Part shown: in pieces, positions 7,135 to 12,069 of the stretch
How the letters are laid out: every line of letters begins with the position of its first letter
Numbering within the stretch: position 1 is the stretch's first letter
NCBI GenBank assembly: GCA_024400895.1
Contig: JAKSMA010000049.1
Coordinates: 1-12,069, forward strand
Reading direction: 5' to 3'
From: Muribaculaceae bacterium
GTDB lineage: Bacteria > Bacteroidota > Bacteroidia > Bacteroidales > Muribaculaceae
Length of the DNA stretch: 12,069 nucleotides
Notes under the pieces: model-generated
The model's database searches: none
Told to the model about the DNA's origin: nothing
What the model saw: only the letters and a program-made list of their open reading frames with translations
Translations under genes and position numbers: made by a program

Positions 7135-8811
7135 ATGAAGAAAATATTTATTTCTTTGATGTTAACTATCCTGGCAGCGGGTGTGTCGTTTGCAGAGGAT
7201 AAGAGCATCGTCATCGATCAGGAGAGTTCTGGCATTAGTTCATCCTATAATGATGGCGAGTGTACAGTTGGTGGTATCAAGTTCGGGTATACCCAATGGA
7301 TAAAAGGCACCGGTGAAAATACAGGGAGCATCCAAGCAAAAAAGTCGATTACCAATTCTTTCTATAATGTGGATGCCATTCCTGGCAAAATCACAAAAGT
7401 TGTGGTAGAGCAAATTGGTACAAGCCGTGCAATCACCATGTATGGTGGCACTTCTGCGAAACCTACTACACAAGTAAAGTCGCCTAATACTGCGGCTACC
7501 ATGGAATTTGATTTTTCTGGCAACAATTACACTTACTTCTCTTTGAAGACACCTAGCAATGCTTGCTATTTCACGAGCATTACTGTGTATTACACCGAAG
7601 GCACAACTCCTTCAAAGAAGGAAACTTCTATGAGCTTTGGTGAAACTTACGATGGTAAGAAAATCACTCGCACCTGGAATCCTGAGCAAACCACTCTCGA
7701 GACTCCAGCAACTCTGACTGGCGGTCCTGCTGGTGCAACAATCACTTACGCAAGTAGCGACAATGCTGTGGCTGAAGTTTCAACTGCAGGTATTGTTACA
7801 TTCTTGAAACCTGGTACCACCACCATCTCTGCTTCTTACGCAGGCAATGATGAATACCAAGCTTCTACAGCAAGCTACACCCTCCAAATCAACAAGATTA
7901 AGACCACAACCACCATTTCAGAAACCCAACTTGAAGGTAAGGTTGGTGACCCAGATGTCACTCTCACAGCTACAGTAAGCCTTGATGGTGCAGTTGCCAC
8001 CTTCTCAAGCACTTCTCAAAAAGTGGCTACAGTAGACGAAAACACTGGCGTTGTTCACTTCGTAGGTGCTGGCACCACTGTAATCTCTGCTGTTTTTGCA
8101 GGTAACGACTATTATGAAGCATCAAGCGCTGCTTGCTCTGTAAGCGTTACCGACCCAACAATCAAGGGCGACAAGTATGTTTTGGTAACCTCTACCGATG
8201 ATTTGAAAGTTGGCGACAAGCTGGTGTTCTCAAACACCAATCACACCAACTTGATGAGTGCCCAAACTGCCAACAACCGTATGACTGCCACTGTAGGTTT
8301 TGCATTCAATGCTGATAAGAGCGAAGTGACTGTGGCTTCCGACACAGTGAAAGTTGTCACTCTTGAAGCAGGTGCTACTGCTGGTACATACGCTTTCAAA
8401 ACCGACGCTGGCTATTTGTGTGCAGCTTCTTCGTCAAGCAACTATTTGCGTTCTAAAGCAGCTATTGATGAAAATGCAAGCGCAAAAATCGAATTCTCTA
8501 ATGGTGAAGCTATTGTTACTTTCCAAGGCTCATATACTCACAATATTTTGAAGTATAATGCTACAAGCAAAATTTTCTCTTGCTATGAATCAAAGCAGCA
8601 AAACTTCCTCATATATAAGTTGGATAATTCCACTCCAGCGCTCCGTGGCGATATCAATAAAGACGGTGTGGTCGATGTAACCGATGTTACAACACTTATC
8701 AATGCCGTTCTTGAAGGCACAGGTGTGGATGTTGAAGTTGGCGACCTTGATGGTAGCGGCTCCATTGATGTTTCCGATGTCACCGCCCTCATCAACCTCG
8801 TATTAGGATAA
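7135..8811 (+). CDS. Secreted multidomain protein: two Ig-like (Big_2-type) domains and C-terminal dockerin
   Basis: This 558-residue exported protein has no recognisable catalytic domain. A signal peptide (1-20, cleavage probably after VSFA) is followed by a beta-rich N-terminal domain (about 22-154). Next come two bacterial Ig-like repeats (about 161-253 and 255-340), each with a GTTTISASYAGNDEY-type ending. A further beta-rich domain of a kind found in secreted Bacteroidales proteins spans about 345-496. The last part is a dockerin type I module (504-558) with two calcium-loop repeats: DINKDGVVDVTD (506-517) and DLDGSGSIDVSD (537-548). A dockerin would bind a cohesin; none is encoded here, and no T9SS sorting tail is seen. 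A role in surface adhesion or carbohydrate binding is inference. It is monocistronic and ends at a bidirectional terminator. Confidence 0.9.
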   Translation: MKKIFISLMLTILAAGVSFAEDKSIVIDQESSGISSSYNDGECTVGGIKFGYTQWIKGTGENTGSIQAKKSITNSFYNVDAIPGKITKVVVEQIGTSRAITMYGGTSAKPTTQVKSPNTAATMEFDFSGNNYTYFSLKTPSNACYFTSITVYYTEGTTPSKKETSMSFGETYDGKKITRTWNPEQTTLETPATLTGGPAGATITYASSDNAVAEVSTAGIVTFLKPGTTTISASYAGNDEYQASTASYTLQINKIKTTTTISETQLEGKVGDPDVTLTATVSLDGAVATFSSTSQKVATVDENTGVVHFVGAGTTVISAVFAGNDYYEASSAACSVSVTDPTIKGDKYVLVTSTDDLKVGDKLVFSNTNHTNLMSAQTANNRMTATVGFAFNADKSEVTVASDTVKVVTLEAGATAGTYAFKTDAGYLCAASSSSNYLRSKAAIDENASAKIEFSNGEAIVTFQGSYTHNILKYNATSKIFSCYESKQQNFLIYKLDNSTPALRGDINKDGVVDVTDVTTLINAVLEGTGVDVEVGDLDGSGSIDVSDVTALINLVLG

Positions 8812-8840
8812 TCCTCTAATCAAACGACAAACTCATACAA

Positions 8841-8880
8841 GAGAGGTCGCTTCACACACACGAAGCGACCTCTCCTTTTG
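8841..8880. terminator. Bidirectional terminator between convergent genes
   Basis: GAGAGGTCGCTTC (8841-8853) pairs perfectly with GAAGCGACCTCTC (8862-8874) around ACACACAC. CTTTTG follows on the plus strand and TTGTAT on the minus strand. It lies 30 bases after the dockerin gene stop and 44 bases past the end of the minus-strand hydrolase gene, so it can serve both. Confidence 0.85.
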
Positions 8881-8923
8881 TTATTCCAAACAGTTCATTA
8901 GGAGCAAATGGAAATATTTTGAC

Positions 8924-9643
8924 CTATAAGTGTGATTTTGGGGGGATGGGGGGTGAAGAGTTTGCCGTCGCCGTCTTGGTTGAGAGTGTGGGTAAGGCGC
9001 CCAATGTCAAAGCTTTGATGCACCAGGCGAAGCCTTTGGCTTTGCGTAATTCGCTGTCGGTGAAGTGGTCGCCTTCGTGCCACTGGAGATGGCAACGGCC
9101 CTCCCCTACTTCGGCAATGTGGCGCTGGTGCTGCCGGCGGCATTTGTCGCCCACCAGCTTGAAAGGCATTTTGTTGGTTTTCTCTTCGCGCTTGCCCAGG
9201 CTTAGGTAAATGTATTTCGCCTTCGATGGGTGGCTTTCGTAGTATTCTTCCCAGCCTTCCATCCATAGCGATGGCGAGCAAGCTGCCACGGCATCGAAAA
9301 TTTCGCTTTTAGTGGTGCACCAGAGCGCGAACAGTCCGCCGAGCGAGTATCCGCCTATCACGACGGGTAAATGGGCGTAGCGCGCCTTTATAGCGTCGAA
9401 AAGAGGTTTTGTCAGATATTCGTACAACTCCCCTACCCTATCTTTCCAGAGTTCGGCTTCATCCACCTCAAAGGTGAACATCACAAACCCCTTCCCAGCT
9501 TCGCGCTCGATGAGTTCGCATTCGTGAAGGAGGAGTTTTCGTTCGAAGGTGCACAGAGGCTTCACAAGCACGCATTTTGGGGTATTCTTCCCCGCGATGA
9601 TGTGGCATGTGCGCCCGCCTATTTCTACGATCTCCTCTTTCAT
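8924..9643 (-). CDS. Small alpha/beta-hydrolase (esterase-like)
   Basis: This 239-residue cytoplasmic protein (no signal peptide) has a serine-hydrolase nucleophile elbow GGYSLGG (97-103, Ser100) and a likely catalytic histidine in GDHF (191-194, His193). The acid residue is not certain. The substrate is unknown; putative-esterase-type folds of this size are widespread in Bacteroidales. Its ATG overlaps the TGA of the upstream desulfidase-like gene as ATGA, so it is translationally coupled and in the same operon. The last ~28 residues (after KGFAWCIKAL) are Ser/Pro/Thr-rich and end in a stretch encoded by two C6 runs. They do not look like part of the fold and may be an extension caused by loss of an earlier stop or by a frameshift. 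Confidence 0.8.
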   Translation of the reverse strand: MKEEIVEIGGRTCHIIAGKNTPKCVLVKPLCTFERKLLLHECELIEREAGKGFVMFTFEVDEAELWKDRVGELYEYLTKPLFDAIKARYAHLPVVIGGYSLGGLFALWCTTKSEIFDAVAACSPSLWMEGWEEYYESHPSKAKYIYLSLGKREEKTNKMPFKLVGDKCRRQHQRHIAEVGEGRCHLQWHEGDHFTDSELRKAKGFAWCIKALTLGALPTLSTKTATANSSPPIPPKSHL

Positions 9644-10947
9644 GCTGAGTATTCATCGCCTTTGTGCGTCATGCTCTCGAGCACAATCGTGTCGGTTTCC
9701 GTCATTCCGGCTCCACCCACGCGCGTGAGGTTGTGGATGCAGCGGTCCACATCGTCCTCAATGAGTCCTTCTGCATTGGTGGCGTGTCGGTTTTGAATAG
9801 CGAGCATGGCCGAAAGCACCGCTGTCGACACACCGCTCGTCACCTTCAGCGCGCATGCTGGTTTTGCTCCGTCGCACACCATGCAGGCAAGGTTGGCAAT
9901 CATATTCTTTACCGAGTAGGCCACTTGTTCGTAACCCCCGCCCATCAGATAGGTGAGGCCGCAAGCCGACCCAGTGGAAGCCACCACACAACCGCAGAGG
10001 GCCGAAAGTTTGCCCAGCGATTGCTTGATGTAGATGGCGGTGAGGTGCGACAGGATGAGTGCACGCGTGAGTTCTTCGTCGGTGTTGTGGTTTTCTTCGG
10101 CATACACCACCACCGGCATCGTACACGAAATGCCCTGGTTGCCCGAGCCAGAGTTGCTCATCACGGGAATGGGTGCGCCTGCCATACGGGCGTCGCAAGC
10201 CGATGATGTGGCTGAAAGAATGTGGCTGAAAATGCTGTCGCCCATAATGCCACGGCCGAGTGGGCGCGATAGCGTCTTGCCCAGAGCGTGTCCATAGTTG
10301 CCCTTCAGCGCTTCGCGCGAAGCGTTCTCGTTGAGTCGTCGCGCCTCCTTGATGAATTCAAGTTCGACAAGTGGTGAAGTGGTGGCAAACTCAAACACCT
10401 TCTGGAGCGATAGTTCGCAGTCGTCGGGATGCTCTGTGCTGTTCGTCTCTTTCAGTGGATTGTTGAGCAGCACTTCGCCGTCTTTCTCAATTTTGATGAA
10501 ATGGGTATGGTCGTGTGCAATGATGGCAGTGGCATTGTGGCCACCCTCGTCAGTCGCCACCACCTCTATGTATAGCTTCTCTTCAATTCCTTCTTTCAGA
10601 TGGATAGAGATGCGTTTTTCGTCTACATACTGCTTGCCGCGAGCCACATCCTCGTCCGTAACATCGCGCAGCACCTCAAGGCCGTATTCACTCTTGCCCA
10701 CAAGCGCCCCCAGTGCCACGGCTATAGGAAGCCCCACCATGTGAGTGCCTGGAATGCCCACGCCCATCGCATTTTTCAGAATGTTGGCACTCAAAAAAGC
10801 CTCTATGCGAGCGGGTGTGCTACCCAGCGTTTCGGTGGCTTTTGCCACGCACAGCGACACAGCCATAGGTTCTGTGCAACCGATGGCTGGCACCACCTCA
10901 CGTTTGATGAGGTTGATGATTTGCGTTCTTTCCTCTGGATTTATCAT
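9640..10947 (-). CDS. L-cysteine desulfidase / L-serine dehydratase-like Fe-S protein (UPF0597, CyuA/YhaM type)
   Basis: This 435-residue cytoplasmic enzyme is of the UPF0597 family, whose members (CyuA/YhaM, archaeal L-cysteine desulfidase) split L-cysteine to pyruvate, ammonia and sulfide using an iron-sulfur cluster; a related family deaminates L-serine. Visible marks are GCTEP (23-27), GIPGTHMVGLP (64-74), SNSGSGNQGISC (264-275), cysteines at 318, 320 and 329, and ACMVCDGAKPAC (354-365). C24, C275 and members of the later cysteine groups are cluster-ligand or catalytic candidates by family position. The ATG at 10947 gives the family-like N-terminus MINPEER; a TATCTTTG box 37 bases upstream rules against the longer frame to 11013. 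It is the first gene of a two-gene operon with the hydrolase (ATGA overlap). Cysteine versus serine as substrate is not decided by sequence. Confidence 0.9.
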   Translation of the reverse strand: MINPEERTQIINLIKREVVPAIGCTEPMAVSLCVAKATETLGSTPARIEAFLSANILKNAMGVGIPGTHMVGLPIAVALGALVGKSEYGLEVLRDVTDEDVARGKQYVDEKRISIHLKEGIEEKLYIEVVATDEGGHNATAIIAHDHTHFIKIEKDGEVLLNNPLKETNSTEHPDDCELSLQKVFEFATTSPLVELEFIKEARRLNENASREALKGNYGHALGKTLSRPLGRGIMGDSIFSHILSATSSACDARMAGAPIPVMSNSGSGNQGISCTMPVVVYAEENHNTDEELTRALILSHLTAIYIKQSLGKLSALCGCVVASTGSACGLTYLMGGGYEQVAYSVKNMIANLACMVCDGAKPACALKVTSGVSTAVLSAMLAIQNRHATNAEGLIEDDVDRCIHNLTRVGGAGMTETDTIVLESMTHKGDEYSA

Positions 10948-10984
10948 TGCAGTATAATTTAGTATTCTTAGAAGTTTCCAAAAG

Positions 10985-11015
10985 CAAAGATACAAAACCG
11001 CCCACATATCCACAA
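10985..11015 (-). promoter_or_regulatory. Bacteroidetes promoter of the desulfidase-hydrolase operon
   Basis: On the minus strand TTG (11015-11013), a 20-base spacer and TATCTTTG (10992-10985) match the consensus layout. The -7 box ends 37 bases before the ATG at 10947. Confidence 0.65.
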
Positions 11016-11037
11016 TTTTCCACCCCGAATTTTCTTG

Positions 11038-11057
11038 CCCGCCGGAGAAACGGCGGG
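11038..11057 (-). terminator. GC-rich hairpin after the small exported-protein gene
   Basis: CCCGCCG (11038-11044) pairs with CGGCGGG (11051-11057) around GAGAAA. On the minus strand it follows the stop at 11086 but the tail (CAAGAAAATT) lacks a T-run, so it is a weak terminator candidate. Confidence 0.4.
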
Positions 11058-11085
11058 AACGGGGGCTTTTTGGGGAATGGGGGGG
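11055..11085 (+). other. G-quadruplex pattern at the 3' end of the small exported-protein gene
   Basis: Four G-runs of 3, 5, 4 and 7 separated by AAC, CTTTTT and AAT fit the G3+N1-7 quadruplex rule on the plus strand. The last run touches the stop codon of the minus-strand gene, so the G-rich strand is that gene's template strand and its mRNA would be C-rich. Folding in vivo is inference. Confidence 0.7.
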
Positions 11086-11529
11086 CTATTTGATGACGAT
11101 GATGAAGTCTTTTGTGCCCACTGTGTCGCCTCGCCAGTTGTCGATGCAGGTCACTGTGGTGGTGCCGGGCTTGACGGTAGTGAGGTTGTAGGTGAGAGTG
11201 GCTCGGTCGCCGCCACATTCGTTGCGGGCGATGGATTTAGGGTTGCTGTATATGTTGTGGTGTTGGCATTGAAAATATGCACTGTCGTAATTCACCTGAA
11301 ATCCTTGTCCAACCGATGCGTGGGTTTGCCCGATGAAGTCGATTGATTGGCCTCGCTTCACGCTGATGGTTTCGGCGGGTAGCACTTCTGCTGGTAGTGA
11401 AATCCTTCCAGTTTTGAATTCAATTTTAATGTCACCTTCTATCACCACGTTGGTTTTGACTTTTGGTTTTGTTTTTGCCACACAGCAAACAAAAATGAGA
11501 ATCAAGCAAGCTGCCAATAGATATTTCAT
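11086..11529 (-). CDS. Small exported or lipid-anchored protein of unknown function
   Basis: I do not recognise this 147-residue protein. It starts with a signal-like hydrophobic segment (YLLAACLILIFVCC, residues 3-16); C15 or C16 could be lipidated, but the flanking residues are not a textbook lipobox. The rest is predicted beta-rich: VIEGDIKIEFKTGRISLPAE, then VKRGQSIDFIGQTHASVGQG, and a C-terminal TTTVTCIDNWRGD segment. It has the look of a single Ig-like or inhibitor-like beta-sandwich with three cysteines that could pair. The ATG at 11529 is chosen because it opens the signal segment; the frame is open to 11658, but that start lies inside the -33 box. An in-frame ATG at 11598 is possible but would put 23 residues before the signal. 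It diverges from the exported-protein gene at 11778. Confidence 0.75.
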   Translation of the reverse strand: MKYLLAACLILIFVCCVAKTKPKVKTNVVIEGDIKIEFKTGRISLPAEVLPAETISVKRGQSIDFIGQTHASVGQGFQVNYDSAYFQCQHHNIYSNPKSIARNECGGDRATLTYNLTTVKPGTTTVTCIDNWRGDTVGTKDFIIVIK

Positions 11530-11627
11530 AGCGAGAAGCCCTTTATCGGTGTCGGGCACAACTTTTTGGGTGGATAATTGCCGTGGTTTCAATGTCATTT
11601 CAAATCCTTTTGAAGCCAACGATGATG

Positions 11628-11659
11628 CAAATATATGCTTTTTTTTGATTTTCGCCAAA
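11628..11659 (-). promoter_or_regulatory. Canonical Bacteroidetes promoter of the small exported-protein gene
   Basis: On the minus strand TTTG (11659-11656), exactly 20 bases, then TATATTTG (11635-11628). This implies a leader of about 90 nt before the ATG at 11529. Confidence 0.75.
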
Positions 11660-11722
11660 ATAGCGTATGGTGTGTGGAGAATTCTATAAACTAAAGTACT
11701 TAAGTAAGTTTAACGGATAGAA

Positions 11723-11754
11723 TTTGATTTGTGCACAAATTAGGCATAACTTTG
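11723..11754 (+). promoter_or_regulatory. Canonical Bacteroidetes promoter of the right-edge exported-protein gene
   Basis: TTTG (11723-11726), exactly 20 bases, then TAACTTTG (11747-11754). The ATG at 11778 is 23 bases downstream. It is back-to-back with the promoter at 11628-11659. Confidence 0.8.
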
Positions 11755-11777
11755 CACAAAATCAACTAAATATATAG

Positions 11778-12069
11778 ATGCGGAAGATTAATTTTTTATT
11801 AGCGTTTTTCATTCTGGCTTCGACTCCCCTCTTTGCACAGGGCGACATCGAGGTCGTAAATATAGAAAACCCTGCTGTGCAGGCGTATATGGCCGACAGC
11901 ACTTACTATAACAATTCCGACTTCAGGGTCAGCGTAATTAGCAAGTACTACAACAAGGAACTCTATGGCCCTGACCTTGACCGACCACAAGGCAAGAAAG
12001 TGACTTGGACGCCTACCACTGCTGCCGAAAACATTTCGGAGGTGCGTATCACCGTGAGCGAAAACAAGG
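11778..12069 (+). CDS. Exported protein, N-terminal part only (runs off the right edge)
   Basis: The open frame from the ATG at 11778 has no stop before the window ends, leaving 97 complete codons. Residues 1-21 are a signal peptide (MRKINFLLAFFILASTPLFA, then Q), so the mature protein probably begins at Q21 or G22. The visible mature part contains IENPAVQAYMAD and SKYYNKELYGPDLDR, then KVTWTPTTAAENISEVRITV, which has the rhythm of an Ig-like or fibronectin-III-like strand pair. Such a stalk often precedes a hydrolase domain in secreted Bacteroidales proteins, but no catalytic part is visible and I cannot name it. A canonical promoter lies 23 bases upstream. Confidence 0.85.
   Translation, partial: MRKINFLLAFFILASTPLFAQGDIEVVNIENPAVQAYMADSTYYNNSDFRVSVISKYYNKELYGPDLDRPQGKKVTWTPTTAAENISEVRITVSENK

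Noticed and set aside
9664..10206. Plus-strand 180-codon frame opposite the desulfidase-like gene
   Set aside because: The His/Arg-rich translation is typical of an antisense shadow, and the minus-strand gene has clear family motifs.

Overview
The window looks like a gut-type Bacteroidales chromosome segment (Prevotellaceae or Muribaculaceae would fit; this is inference). Several starts are preceded by the Bacteroidetes promoter pattern TTTG-N20-TAnnTTTG, Shine-Dalgarno sequences are not obvious, and the gene families (dockerin-tipped Ig-like secreted protein, Na/Pi cotransporter with PhoU-like tail, UPF0597-type cysteine desulfidase, DUF234-type ATPase) are common there. No RNA gene, CRISPR array, transposase or integrase was seen.

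Layout. 1-1619 (+) is the C-terminal part of a gene for an AMP-forming acyl-CoA synthetase that enters from the left edge. 1626-3529 is an AT-rich block holding one intact gene (2071-3498, +) for an ATPase_2/DUF234-type protein with a nuclease-like C-terminal motif. At 3542-3712 the last 165 coding bases of the acyl-CoA synthetase, plus 6 bases past its stop, occur a second time at about 92% identity. They are followed by a strong terminator hairpin that was probably the original terminator. The ATPase cargo therefore sits between two copies of the 3' end of its host gene, as expected if foreign DNA entered there by recombination.

The rest is ordinary core-type sequence: an aldo/keto reductase (3901-4905, -), a divergently read Na/Pi cotransporter (5188-6873, +), a secreted Ig-like/dockerin protein (7135-8811, +), and a convergent two-gene operon on the minus strand. 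In that operon an L-cysteine desulfidase/serine dehydratase-like gene (9640-10947) overlaps a small alpha/beta hydrolase gene (8924-9643) by ATGA. Next come a small exported protein of unknown function (11086-11529, -) and, diverging from it, the start of another exported protein that runs off the right edge (11778-, +).

The clearest unusual structure is the gene-3'-end duplication around the ATPase cargo. Secondary curiosities are a T16 tract in a 45-bp A/T-only stretch before the ATPase, a canonical G-quadruplex pattern touching the stop of the small exported-protein gene, and a short promoter-plus-hairpin unit in the cargo's left arm.
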